Part shown: positions 45,901 through 53,809 of the stretch, piece by piece
How the letters are laid out: each line of letters opens with the position of its first letter
Position numbering within the stretch: position 1 is the first letter of the stretch
NCBI GenBank assembly: GCA_029251165.1
Contig: JAQXDW010000035.1
Location: forward strand, 62,001-126,000
From: Myxococcota bacterium
GTDB lineage: Bacteria > Myxococcota_A > UBA796
Direction: 5' to 3'
DNA: 64,000 nt
The notes under the pieces: generated by a model
Databases searched by the model: none
Told to the model about the DNA's origin: nothing
What the model saw: the letters and a program-made list of their open reading frames with translations, nothing else
Made by a program: the position numbers and the translations under genes

Positions 45901-46529
45901 GCTACGGCGACCCGGAGAGCGCCACAGAGGCCTGTGACTCACCGGGCAACCACGTCGAAAACGGCGACGACTGCGACGATGGCGTCAGCTACTCCTACCC
46001 GGGGGCTGCAGAAGTCTGCGATGGCCTCGACAACGACTGCGACGAGGAGATCGATGAAGACGCGGTCGACATGAGCACCTGGTACGGCGACAGCGACGGA
46101 GACGGCTACGGTGACGCAAACAGCGCGATGATGTCCTGTGATGAGCCCGAGGGGTACGTCAGCAGCAACAACGACTGCAACGACTCCGCGGACTCCGCCT
46201 ACCCTGGCGGCACAGAAATTCCCTACGACGGTCTGGACAACGACTGCGATGGTGACGATCTCACCGACGTCGACGGCGACGGATACGACGCAGACATCGC
46301 GGGTGGTGATGACTGCGACGATGAGGACGTCGACATCAACCCGGCGAGTGAAGACATCGCCGGAGACGGAATCGATCAGGACTGTGACGGCTCGGATGCG
46401 CTCGAAGACGTCGAGACCGATCCCGACAAGGGCAGCTGCAGCCACGTCGGCGGCGGCGATGCGGGGCTCTGGGGGCTGCTCGCGGTCGCCGGGCTGCTCC
46501 GTCGGCGGCGCAGACGGGCTGTGCTGTGA
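42972..46529 (+). CDS. Second giant secreted beta-helix/MopE-repeat protein with MYXO-CTERM tail
   Basis: This 1185-residue paralogue starts at a GTG (42972) preceded by CGGAGG and has a signal peptide (VLALLFAVPSLAA). An N-terminal beta-helix of about 580 residues with GGAI and GGAVY coils is followed by about eight MopE repeats of a different subtype (CDGIDNDCDGEVD, TWYLDYDSDGFGG). Its tail (GSCSHVGGGDAGLWG, then RRRRRR) is MYXO-CTERM-like. Cys-containing DNDCDG repeats are the MopE_2 form. The gene is probably a duplicate of its upstream neighbour with a swapped repeat block. It would be surface anchored; its function is unknown. Confidence 0.87.
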   Translation: MLALLFAVPSLAATITVSSSGSYTTIQSAVSAASDGDTISISAGTYSECVDLSGRDLILVGVSTAATIVDGGGCSAGAFSMTSGETAEISALTITNSSYPAVVVESSVLTLEDVLIESSGSVTYGRDGGAIHADNSYVEVIDSTLDANGGYYGGAISLQSASALVVDGATFSDNSAQFGGGIALEDGSSADITNTTFEGGLVNVSGYGKGGAIYSYDEAEVTIETSTFTDNESATFGGAISMETGGSLDITDSVFDGNEILTSLASPSSGGAVYAYDLDEMSISDSEFTDNVGYFYGGAVFANNMASETEISDSTFSGNEIQSKRGGAVEFSAGSDLAITRCVFEDNTSAEAGAALSVYQNVTLTVTDSDFSGNMNSSTRDAYGGAIFVYDDNNGEDLTISGSTFEDNEAALSGGALYVYGMNTVTIEESIFNRNVASGISNASSYYGGAANFYDLTELSITNADVCGNEADYAGGFYMELIDDVRMLNSTLVENTASLEGGSGYILDVDDVVMENNSFVAATGGGLYFGQTVVTFTNNVVAYTTDTYGVYAGDSGTDSGSSFTYNDWYDNGTDDTDGYFTFSTTSSGNITDAPDFNDYSEDGDCGNDDLTPATGSALIDAGDPSITDPDGSDSDIGAYGGDGSLLVDEDGDGYYSNTDCDDDDADINPGESEVCDGIDNDCDGEVDVGSADGSTYYADDDGDGYGDPDSSSDLCEETSGYVSDDTDCDDTDSSINPGESEICDGDDNDCDGDVDGEDAVDVNTWYLDYDSDGFGGTAYTEVACDQPSGYVDNSDDCDDGDSSISPDADEYCDGDDNDCDGDTDEDDAVDAVTWYIDFDGDGYGVATFSDLSCSVPSGYAATDDDCDDTDGSVNPGADEVCDSIDNNCDGDADSDAIDQTEWYADNDGDTYGNPVESETACEASAGYVDNDSDCDDDSAAALPGGTEICDGLDNDCDGSIDDGADLTLFYADLDGDGYGDPESATEACDSPGNHVENGDDCDDGVSYSYPGAAEVCDGLDNDCDEEIDEDAVDMSTWYGDSDGDGYGDANSAMMSCDEPEGYVSSNNDCNDSADSAYPGGTEIPYDGLDNDCDGDDLTDVDGDGYDADIAGGDDCDDEDVDINPASEDIAGDGIDQDCDGSDALEDVETDPDKGSCSHVGGGDAGLWGLLAVAGLLRRRRRRAVL

Positions 46530-46830
46530 TGCTGTCGTTGCTGCTCCTGACGGGTGAGCTGCTTGAGGGGATTAGACACTCATGTACGGTGGTGTCGCCA
46601 TGCACGCCGGCCTCACTCCGTCCTGTGCAGCCCGGCGCGGTGACGGAGCCCAGCCCCAGCATCGGGCGGTCCATTGCCTAGGCGGTGAACGGTGAGGTCT
46701 ACACCGCACCGACTGTGATGGAGCGCATCGAGGGCGGCGAGATCTTGCTGAGCCTAAGCGGCATCATCACGAAGAGAGCGGATCGAGCACTGCTCCAAGC
46801 TGCTGAGCGGGCGGCAGTGATCAGGCCTCA
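46529..46830 (+). pseudogene. Probable SecD P1-head-like pseudogene with in-frame TAG
   Basis: Starting at ATG 46529, which overlaps the preceding stop, the frame reads a signal-like MLSLLLLTGELLEG. It reaches SIGRSIA at 46660-46678, meets TAG at 46679, then continues with AVNGEVYTAPTVMERIEGGE followed by ILLSLSG. GRxIA-(V)-NGEVYxAPxI followed by I-GGxxxxxxxG is the conserved core of the SecD/SecDF P1-head domain (there ...GRrlAivldGrvxSaPvi). The stop sits inside the motif, and the upstream part is too short for a full domain, so this looks like a decayed or truncated gene. The downstream part runs into the convergent HExxH gene. A sequencing error or stop read-through cannot be excluded. 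Confidence 0.45.
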
Positions 46831-48023
46831 CTCCGGGGAGTGTTCCACGTGGAACATTCATCGTGCAGCCGCCGCAGTCCGAGCAGGAGACGCTTTCCAG
46901 CAGCGGTGGGAAGCCCTCGCTCCTCGACAGTGCTCAGGCCGCGCGCGTTGCTCTCCAGCACCTCCTCGCGTCGCCGTCGGAAGTGCGGGGTCTGGCTCCG
47001 CGGATGCTTCATCGCAGCCAGTCGGGCGTGCATGGCGGCGACTGGGACGAAGGCGTGTACTGCCAGGAGCACACCGGACAGCGGTCGGAGGTCCGGACGA
47101 ACCGGAGAGGCTGTCCACTCGCTGCGCCCGTTCTTGAGCACTGGATCCAGCCAGAGGAGGGTGTTCAGGCGTCCGTGCTGAGTTTCGTGGATGATCGCCT
47201 CGGCGAGGGTCAGTGGATCGGGGTGCAGGGTCATCCAGGCGACCCCGGGGGCCTCCAGGTAGGACGCCGACAGGTGCATCTCGGCCTCGAAGCCCACCGG
47301 AACCACGCGCTCCAGGCTCAGCGGAAGCTCCCGCCACCACTCCGGCAGCGCGACCGCGATCAGCTCCAGCGCATCCTTCAGCGCCGCCACCCACGCGGTG
47401 ACATCCTTGCCGCCCAGGCTCGATGCGTTGCCGGACTTGTCGGGGTGCTCCTCCAGCATCGACAGGGGGTTGGTGTCTCGGGTGGAGAGGTGCAGCCGGG
47501 GGAGGTCGGGATGCAGCGGATGGTAGGGGCAGGACGCTCCTGGCGGAGGCACCGAGAGCCGGGTGCCATCGGACAGCGCCAGCGACAGCCCGCTCGGGTC
47601 TGCGACGACCACCGACAGCGGGTCATCGAGCGCGAAGCCCAGCCGCGGCGCGGACAGCCCGGGCGCCGGGTGGTCCCAGAGGATGGCCTCGGTCAGTGCG
47701 TGTGCCGGCAGCGCAGCGAGGAGGTCGGGACCGACCGCCGCGAGCAGGGCCGCTGGATCGATCAGGGGGTGCTCCAGCGACAGCAAGCGCGGCAGCACAT
47801 CTGGCGCTCCGATGGCCGAGAGGGTGGCGCCAGGATGACGCCGGGCGGTGTCTGTGAGCACCGAGCGCAGCCGGGTCAGCGAGCCCTTCAGCGTCGGGGG
47901 CAGGCCGCTGAGAGGCCAGGTCAGCAGCCGACGCAGCGCCAGGAGGCGGACCTTCCGGACCAGCCGGGGCCAGGGGCTCTCAGGCGTCGGGAGTGTCAAG
48001 AAGGCGGGAGGAAGGACGAGCAT
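46821..48023 (-). CDS. HExxH-type protein resembling RiPP peptide beta-hydroxylases
   Basis: The ATG at 48023 gives 400 residues. The conserved core is AEAIIHETQHGRLNTLLWLD (HETQH, His279 and His283), followed by SPVRPDLRPLSGVLLAVHAF. This combination, with the RP-P-SG-L-x-VHAF block after the HExxH, matches the family first described as HEXXH-motif peptide-modification proteins (TIGR04267). Members were later shown to act as 2-oxoglutarate-dependent peptide beta-hydroxylases in RiPP pathways. The rest has no recognised domain. It is divergent from four radical-SAM-type genes, which supports a peptide-modification role. The last codons contain a parS-like site. Classification rests on motif recall. 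Confidence 0.7.
   Translation of the reverse strand: MLVLPPAFLTLPTPESPWPRLVRKVRLLALRRLLTWPLSGLPPTLKGSLTRLRSVLTDTARRHPGATLSAIGAPDVLPRLLSLEHPLIDPAALLAAVGPDLLAALPAHALTEAILWDHPAPGLSAPRLGFALDDPLSVVVADPSGLSLALSDGTRLSVPPPGASCPYHPLHPDLPRLHLSTRDTNPLSMLEEHPDKSGNASSLGGKDVTAWVAALKDALELIAVALPEWWRELPLSLERVVPVGFEAEMHLSASYLEAPGVAWMTLHPDPLTLAEAIIHETQHGRLNTLLWLDPVLKNGRSEWTASPVRPDLRPLSGVLLAVHAFVPVAAMHARLAAMKHPRSQTPHFRRRREEVLESNARGLSTVEERGLPTAAGKRLLLGLRRLHDECSTWNTPRSEA
46841..46856. promoter_or_regulatory. parS-like perfect palindrome
   Basis: TGTTCCACGTGGAACA is a perfect 16-bp palindrome fitting TGTTNCACGTGNAACA-type ParB centromere sites. It lies within the final codons of the HExxH gene, coding CSTWN. The same sequence recurs at 63955. 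Confidence 0.65.
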
Positions 48024-48096
48024 TGCGGGTTTATAGCAGCCCATCCGTCCGTGGTGCCCGGTACGACAGCCCCAGGGTGCTGTGATACCTGTGGAT

Positions 48097-49404
48097 ATGG
48101 AGCACGCCGAGGACAACCACCGCACCAAGGGGCTGACCCGGCTGACCATGGCCTGCAACGAGCGGTGCCCGTTCTGCAATGTTCCGGCGGAGAACTACCC
48201 GCGCCCCACCCCGCCAGAGTCGGAGCTCACCGAGCAGCTCCAGGACTTCTTCGACAGCGCCGCCCAGACCTTGACCATCTCCGGCGGAGAGCCCACCCTG
48301 CTTCGGCGCCGGCTGCTGTCGCTGGTTCGCAGAGCGGTCGACGGCGGCATCCCATCTGTCGAGCTTCAGACCAACGCGGTGCTCATTGATGTGGCTTATG
48401 CGGAGGCCCTCGCGGAGGCTGGACTGACCAGCGCGTTCGTCTCCCTGCTCTCGGACAAGGCTGCGCTGCACGATCACCTCGCCGGGCTCTCGGGTGCCTT
48501 TCCCCGGTGCCTCGCCGGCATCGATGCCCTGGTCGCGGCGGGGATCTCGGTGACCCTCAACCCGGTCATCGCCTCTGCGACTCAGGAGCGGGTGGTGGAC
48601 TACGTCCGCTTTGTTGCCCGTCGCCTTCCAGCGGTGCGCTCGATCTCCCTCTCTGCGGTTCAGCCGCACGGTCGTGCTGCCAACAACCTCGATCTCCTCC
48701 CGGACTACGGCGTGCTCGCCCGACAGCTTCCTGCGGCCCGTGAGGTGGCGCAGGAGGCTGGCATCACTGTCCTTAATCCTTACTGCGGGCTGCCGCTGTG
48801 CGTGGGCTGGAGCGATGACCTGGAGCGCTGTGTCGAGGCCGCAGAGGCCCGAGACGGTGGCTGGCGGGCACAGCCGGGCATCGACAACCAGGGCAACAAG
48901 TCCCACGGCGCAGTCTGCGCGCCCTGCGTGCTGCGTCCATGGTGCGGCGGTGCCTGGCATGCCTACTGGCAGCACCGAGACGGCGCTGGCATCGCAGCAC
49001 CGGCCGCGCGTGTTCCGCCGTGGCGTGCGGGAGCATCCGCGTCGCCGTGGCAGTCGGTCGTCTCTGCTCCAGGCGGGCTGACCGATGCCCACCGCAGCAC
49101 GATCCAGTCTGCCAAGACCCCGACGGTCTGGCTGTGGACCGATCGGCTGACCCGGGCAGATGTGGTGCCGCTGCTGTCCTCTCGCTGCACCGCTGTCGGA
49201 CTGGAGGTGACGGCGGACGGTCTGGCGTCAGGGGCTCGACCGGACTGGCTGCGGCCCCTGCGGGCGCTGCTGAGGGGCGGGTGTGTGGCTCACCTTGCCG
49301 TGCGGAGACCGCTCCGGAGCGCGGATCGGCTGGCCCTGGCAGCCCTTGCCGAACGGCTCGGCGTGGCCGGGGTCGATGTGCTGCCAGCGCGGAGAGGAGC
49401 CTGA
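48097..49404 (+). CDS. Radical SAM protein 1 of a putative modification locus
   Basis: The protein (about 436 residues) has the radical SAM cluster motif CNERCPFCN (Cys20, Cys24, Cys27) and LTISGGEPTLL for SAM binding. Central Cys-containing segments (NPYCGLPLCVGW, LERCVEAAEA, GAVCAPCVLRPWCGGAW) suggest an auxiliary SPASM-like iron-sulfur cluster. The last about 120 residues have no recognised fold. The start is uncertain: ATG 48097 was chosen over GTG codons at 48082 and 48091. It is separated from the divergent HExxH gene by 73 bases and is followed within 1 base by radical SAM gene 2. Substrate is unknown; peptide or protein modification is inferred. Confidence 0.82.
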   Translation: MEHAEDNHRTKGLTRLTMACNERCPFCNVPAENYPRPTPPESELTEQLQDFFDSAAQTLTISGGEPTLLRRRLLSLVRRAVDGGIPSVELQTNAVLIDVAYAEALAEAGLTSAFVSLLSDKAALHDHLAGLSGAFPRCLAGIDALVAAGISVTLNPVIASATQERVVDYVRFVARRLPAVRSISLSAVQPHGRAANNLDLLPDYGVLARQLPAAREVAQEAGITVLNPYCGLPLCVGWSDDLERCVEAAEARDGGWRAQPGIDNQGNKSHGAVCAPCVLRPWCGGAWHAYWQHRDGAGIAAPAARVPPWRAGASASPWQSVVSAPGGLTDAHRSTIQSAKTPTVWLWTDRLTRADVVPLLSSRCTAVGLEVTADGLASGARPDWLRPLRALLRGGCVAHLAVRRPLRSADRLALAALAERLGVAGVDVLPARRGA

Positions 49405-49405
49405 G

Positions 49406-50860
49406 ATGCGCCGACGACTTCCGGAGCCGGTGTGGATCGACATCGGCGGAGCAACCCGAGCATCAGAGCGCCTCGACGAGGTGGCTGCACCCCTCCGAGC
49501 TGGGGCGGACGTTCTCGCCGACATCGCTGACGCCGGTCCCCACTGGATGCTCACGGGAGGAGAGCCGACCCTCCGTTCCGATCTTCCCGCGCTGCTGACG
49601 GGCGGGGGACTTCGCACCGACGGACTTCTGCTCGGTCGTCCTGGTGTTCTCGCGGGGCTAAAGCGCGCTGGCCTCCAGCGGGTCCGCGTCCGAATCCACA
49701 GCAGCCGCCCCGATGCCCACGACTGGCTCTCCGGTGCGCAGGGCTCGCTGCGGCATGCCCTGCGGGGGCTTCAGGCCTGTGCGCGCGCTGGAGTCCCGAC
49801 AGAGGCTGAGATCACCATCACCCGGCCGACCATCGGGCACCTCGACGAGACGGTCGCCCTGGCGTGTCGCCTCGGGGTGCGCGGCGTGGTGCTGCGGAGG
49901 CTCACTGCGCAGGGGGCTGCTGCTGCGGACTTCATCGCCCTCTCTCCCCGGCTTGGGCTGCTGCAGGGGCCTCTTGCGGGTGCGATGGCCGCTGCGGATG
50001 CGGCAGGTGTACCGTCCTGGACGGAAGGAATTCCGACCTGCATGGCCCCGCCGGCTCGGCCTCAGGCGAAGCCGATGGTTCGCGATCCGGGCTGTGCGAG
50101 CTGTCCTCCAGGCTGCCCCGGCTACCCCGCAGACTATGCCGCGCGGTTTGGACGCGCCGAGCTGTTGCGGGTGGCGGGAGCGCCGTCCCAGGAGCAGATC
50201 CGGGTGGTGATCGCGCCAGATGAGGAGACCAGAGATGTCCGCCGCCGACTGGTCGCTGCGGCGATGTGTCGTCCGCAGACCCTGCGGGTGATCGGGGTGG
50301 CGTCACACCCGGCCTGCGCCGATCTTCTTCGAGAGCTGCTCCGGCTCTCGGTTCCCCGGGTCGAGGTGTGTGGTGTGCTGGATGGGCTGGCGTCTCTCTC
50401 AGGTGCAGACCAGCTCCGCCTCCGTGGTCTTGCCCGCATCGATGCGGCCCTGCTTGCGCCCACTGCCGCTGCCCACGACGCCGTGGTTGGTCGTCCTGGA
50501 GCCTTCGCTGCGGTGAAGCAGATCCGTGGTGTTCAGTGTTACGGAATCGCCCGCTCCGGGAAGGACGCGCGCGCATTTCTCGCCTCGGGCATCACTGACC
50601 TGCGCCTCGCGGCGCCTGGCGGTCTCCTCTCCGAGCTGCCGAGCGCTAGCGCCCTGCTGCCCCCCTGCCTTGGCGGAATCGGCTCCAGTCCACCCCCTGT
50701 GGAAGCCTTCCACGGCTCCACTCCTGCCGGTCGTCAGGGGAGTCCTGAAGACCGCCTCGGCGCCGCGCTCCCCTGCCCTCACGCCGAAGCCTGCTCTGCC
50801 TCTGAGCGCTGTCCGGGACTCGCGGTCGGCTGGAGCAGCGCGGGGGTTGCTCCGCTGTGA
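49406..50860 (+). CDS. Degenerate radical-SAM-like protein lacking the cluster motif
   Basis: ATG 49406 has GGAGAGGAG 6 bases upstream. The 484-residue product reads like a radical SAM barrel: HWMLTGGEPTLRSDLPALL (the GGEP motif) followed by alternating strands and helices. The N-terminus before it, where CxxxCxxC should lie, is VWIDIGGATRASERLDEVAA, with no cysteines. A later CASCPPGCPGYP and a C-terminal CPHAEACSASERCPG could hold an auxiliary cluster. Without the three canonical cysteines it is unlikely to be a radical initiator and may be a partner or pseudo-enzyme of protein 1, with which it is coupled. The frame and codon usage show no disruption. Confidence 0.78.
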   Translation: MRRRLPEPVWIDIGGATRASERLDEVAAPLRAGADVLADIADAGPHWMLTGGEPTLRSDLPALLTGGGLRTDGLLLGRPGVLAGLKRAGLQRVRVRIHSSRPDAHDWLSGAQGSLRHALRGLQACARAGVPTEAEITITRPTIGHLDETVALACRLGVRGVVLRRLTAQGAAAADFIALSPRLGLLQGPLAGAMAAADAAGVPSWTEGIPTCMAPPARPQAKPMVRDPGCASCPPGCPGYPADYAARFGRAELLRVAGAPSQEQIRVVIAPDEETRDVRRRLVAAAMCRPQTLRVIGVASHPACADLLRELLRLSVPRVEVCGVLDGLASLSGADQLRLRGLARIDAALLAPTAAAHDAVVGRPGAFAAVKQIRGVQCYGIARSGKDARAFLASGITDLRLAAPGGLLSELPSASALLPPCLGGIGSSPPPVEAFHGSTPAGRQGSPEDRLGAALPCPHAEACSASERCPGLAVGWSSAGVAPL

Positions 50861-50922
50861 TGCTGATGGCGCTCCAGATCGGCAGCGATCAGCTGCGGAC
50901 TGCGGTAGGATCCGCACAATGA
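50860..50922 (+). CDS. Mini-ORF (20 residues) coupled between radical SAM genes 2 and 3
   Basis: ATG at 50860 overlaps the preceding stop (TGATG), and its own TGA overlaps the next ATG (CAATGAG). It encodes MLMALQIGSDQLRTAVGSAQ. The coupling on both sides is striking but such spacer-filling ORFs also occur by chance. Reported as a candidate short peptide; no homologue is known to me. Confidence 0.3.
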   Translation: MLMALQIGSDQLRTAVGSAQ

Positions 50923-52751
50923 GCCTTCGCGAGACGATGCTGGAGCGCGAGCAGATCGCCAACCGGCGAAAGCACTGGGTGCGTGCGGTCACCGCCTGCA
51001 ACAGCCGCTGTGTGTTCTGTCTCGACATGGACACGCCGCGCAACGTCTTTCTCCCCGTCGATGAGGTCAAGGCTGAGCTGCGGCGCGGCCGAGCGGAACT
51101 GGACGCCGACAAGGTGATCATCTCGGGCGGTGAGGCGTCCCTGCACCCCGACTTTCCCGCGCTCATCCGCTATGGCCGCAGCATCGGCTACGACCGGGTC
51201 CAGACCGTGACCAACGGCTGGAATTTCGCCGAGCGGAGCTTCTATCGGTCATGCATGGCGGCTGGACTGGGGGAGATCACCTTCAGCCTCCATGGACACA
51301 CTGCCAAGCTGCACGACCGCCTCACCCGCCACCACGGCTCGTTTGCACGTCTGATGAAGGGCATGATCCGTGCGATCCGAGATCCCCGTGGTCCGATCGT
51401 CAACGTTGATGTGGTGATCAACAAGCAGAACGTTGGGGTGCTCGACCGCATCATCGAGCTGTGTATCTCGGTGGGAGTGACTGAATTCGACCTGCTCCAT
51501 GTCATCCCACAATCTGAAGCATTCCGAAATCGTGAGGCGCTGTTTTACGATGTTCGGGAGCACATGGATGTCCTGCACCGGGTCTTTCGGCTCAACCGCC
51601 ATCCCCGGCTGGTGATCTGGACCAACCGGTTTCCGATCTCTTACCTGGAGGGGCTCGAGGATCTCATCCAGGATCCCCACAAGATGCTCGACGAGGTCAA
51701 CGGCCGCCGCTTCCAGGTGCGCCGCTACCTCGACACCGGCGAGCCCCTGGACTGCCGCCAGCCTGATCGGTGCGTGCACTGCTTCATCGAGCCGTTCTGC
51801 ACCACCATGGACCGCACCATTGCTACCCAGCACGCTGGAGGCTTTGAGGTGTGGCAGGGCCGCAGCACGGCAGGGGCAGATCCGGGCGAGCTTCCATTTG
51901 GCTGCACCCGCTGGGGGCAGACTGCGGCGACCTGGGATGACGTTCAGTGGCCCTCCAGCGGTGGCCTGGAGCTGACGGGCATGGCGCCAGAGCCGCTCCC
52001 ACAGGCCCTCCCTGTTCCTGTCCGCATGATCGCGGACCACCCCGACCAGCTCACCGCGTGGCTCTGCGAGCCGCTGCCAGCGCTCGTCGAGGTCGAGGTG
52101 GTGCTCAGTCAGCAGACCGCGCCCTGGCTGCTGGCAAACCGACCGGTGCTCTCTCCCCTGCTCGAGCGACTGCGAATCCACCAGCCTTCTCACACGAAGA
52201 TGGCCCAGGCTGCCACACAAGATGTCCGCGATCCAGGGGCCTTCTTCACACGGCTGGGGCTTCCGGTTCGGGTCAGCGGCCTGCCGGCATGCCTTGCTCC
52301 GGGTGCGGCAGTGGTGCCTCCGATCGCACGCCTCAGTCCATCCCTGTTTGACTCGAGCTCCGGGAGGCTGGACCCCATGGCTCTCTCTGAGCACCACATT
52401 GAGCAGGAGTATCGTGCGAAATCAGAGCGCTGCCGAGACTGTGTCGTGACGAATGCCTGTGACGGAATTCACGTCAACATGATTCGGGACCAGGGGCTCT
52501 CCCTCGCCCGTCCGCTCTCCCAATTCCCCGGTGAGCACCCCCCGTCCGGGATCCGAATTGCGCTGGGAGCGACGGCTCAGCCTCCAGCGGACAGCCTCCC
52601 TGGATTCGCACCCCCTGAGGCTCCACCCCGCGATCCGCTCTCCATCATCGCCGAGAAGATGGATGCTCGCCGCGAGGCGCGTCGGACGGCTCGGAAGGCG
52701 ATGCTCGCGGAAGCAAAGCGCGAGGCCGAGACGTCGGCAGGAGAGGGCTGA
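50919..52751 (+). CDS. Radical SAM protein 2 with two Cys-rich C-terminal segments
   Basis: The ATG at 50919 has GGTAGGA upstream and gives 610 residues. The radical SAM motif is ACNSRCVFCLDMD (Cys27, Cys31, Cys34), followed by VIISGGEASLHPD (SAM-binding GGE). The barrel continues through EITFSLHGHTAKLHDRL. C-terminal Cys clusters occur in DCRQPDRCVHCFIEPFC and in ERCRDCVVTNACDGIHVN, each able to bind an auxiliary [4Fe-4S] cluster, as in SPASM or twitch domains. The end is basic and Ala/Arg-rich. It overlaps the next gene by TGATG. The length and duplicated Cys-rich segments are unusual; substrate is unknown. Confidence 0.87.
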   Translation: MSLRETMLEREQIANRRKHWVRAVTACNSRCVFCLDMDTPRNVFLPVDEVKAELRRGRAELDADKVIISGGEASLHPDFPALIRYGRSIGYDRVQTVTNGWNFAERSFYRSCMAAGLGEITFSLHGHTAKLHDRLTRHHGSFARLMKGMIRAIRDPRGPIVNVDVVINKQNVGVLDRIIELCISVGVTEFDLLHVIPQSEAFRNREALFYDVREHMDVLHRVFRLNRHPRLVIWTNRFPISYLEGLEDLIQDPHKMLDEVNGRRFQVRRYLDTGEPLDCRQPDRCVHCFIEPFCTTMDRTIATQHAGGFEVWQGRSTAGADPGELPFGCTRWGQTAATWDDVQWPSSGGLELTGMAPEPLPQALPVPVRMIADHPDQLTAWLCEPLPALVEVEVVLSQQTAPWLLANRPVLSPLLERLRIHQPSHTKMAQAATQDVRDPGAFFTRLGLPVRVSGLPACLAPGAAVVPPIARLSPSLFDSSSGRLDPMALSEHHIEQEYRAKSERCRDCVVTNACDGIHVNMIRDQGLSLARPLSQFPGEHPPSGIRIALGATAQPPADSLPGFAPPEAPPRDPLSIIAEKMDARREARRTARKAMLAEAKREAETSAGEG

Positions 52752-53809
52752 TGGCGAACCTCGGCTACCTACAGCTCACTCGTAATTGCCTCCAGCGGTG
52801 CCGCTTCTGTAGCAATCCACCCACCGGAGTCGAGCTGGACGAGCCACAGATGCGGCGGCTGATCGATGAGCTTGTTGAGCTGGGCTACGACGGGGTCATC
52901 CTCACGGGCGGTGAACCCAGCTACTCTCCGCTGCTGTTCCCTGCGCTGAAGTACGCCACTGAGAAGGGGCTGTACAACAGGATGATTACCAATGGGCAGC
53001 GCCTTGCAGAGCCCGGTTTTTTTCAGAAGTGTGTCGACGCCGGGCTGTCCCACATTCACGTCTCGCTGCACTCCTGTCGCCCAGAAGTTCATGACTACAT
53101 CACCCGATACCCTGGGGCCTATGATGTGCTCATTCGCTGCCTGGAGCTGGTGCCTCAGATGGGGATTACCTGTGACATTAACACCGTAATCAATACCTAT
53201 AACGCAGATCATCTCCATGAGACGGTTCAGCAGATCTGTGAACGCTTCCCGTTCATCCGGCACTTCGTGTGGAACAACATGGACCCGGATGGAAATCGAG
53301 CGGAGGAAAACCCCGACTGCATTGCATTTCACCACGAGTTTCAGGTCAGCCTGGAGCTTGCGATGGACTACCTGTCTCGCACCGGGCGGACTTTTCGTGC
53401 GGAGCGGGTCCCGCTGTGCTTCATGCGGCGCTACGCCCACTGCTCTACAGAGACCCGCAAGATCGTCAAGGAAGAGGAGCGCTGCATTCAGTTCCTCGAC
53501 AACAAGGGCTTCGTCCATCAGCTTGAATTTCTCCACGGCAAGGGTGCTGCCTGCGGTGAGTGCCGCTGGGATGGCATCTGTGCGGGCATGTTCTCGATGG
53601 CAAAGACCTTCGATGAGCGAGAGCTGTCGCCCATTTTTGAGGATCCTCTCCCGGTAATTCAGGCGGTCCTTGGTACCGAACCGTCCCCGGCCCTTCTGGA
53701 GCGGATCTCGGCGCGCCAGGGACGACGGAGCACCACGGAGCAGCCGGATGAGCAGACCCGCGATGCGTACCAGGTGCGGCCGCTGTTCCGATCAGCCGTG
53801 AGACAGTAG
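52751..53809 (+). CDS. Radical SAM protein 3 of the locus
   Basis: The 352-residue protein begins MANLGYLQLTRNCLQRCRFC, with the CxxxCxxC motif at Cys13, Cys17 and Cys20. VILTGGEPSYSPLL and ITNGQRLAEPGFFQ follow as in radical SAM barrels. Later Cys residues (CFMRRYAHC, CIQF, CGECRWDGICAG) look like a SPASM-type auxiliary cluster region. The ATG overlaps the previous stop (TGATG). Its last 18 bases overlap the convergent PP2C gene. Together with its neighbours it forms a run of four radical-SAM-type genes, three with complete cluster motifs. Confidence 0.88.
   Translation: MANLGYLQLTRNCLQRCRFCSNPPTGVELDEPQMRRLIDELVELGYDGVILTGGEPSYSPLLFPALKYATEKGLYNRMITNGQRLAEPGFFQKCVDAGLSHIHVSLHSCRPEVHDYITRYPGAYDVLIRCLELVPQMGITCDINTVINTYNADHLHETVQQICERFPFIRHFVWNNMDPDGNRAEENPDCIAFHHEFQVSLELAMDYLSRTGRTFRAERVPLCFMRRYAHCSTETRKIVKEEERCIQFLDNKGFVHQLEFLHGKGAACGECRWDGICAGMFSMAKTFDERELSPIFEDPLPVIQAVLGTEPSPALLERISARQGRRSTTEQPDEQTRDAYQVRPLFRSAVRQ

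Noticed and set aside
39220..46400. Regular repeats that could be mistaken for a CRISPR array
   Set aside because: They lie in open coding frames, the units are degenerate and translate to GGAIY and MopE repeats, and no cas genes are present.
46831..47137. Continuation of the SecD-like frame as a full gene
   Set aside because: After about 46830 it runs inside the convergent HExxH gene and shows no similarity to SecD; it is a shadow.
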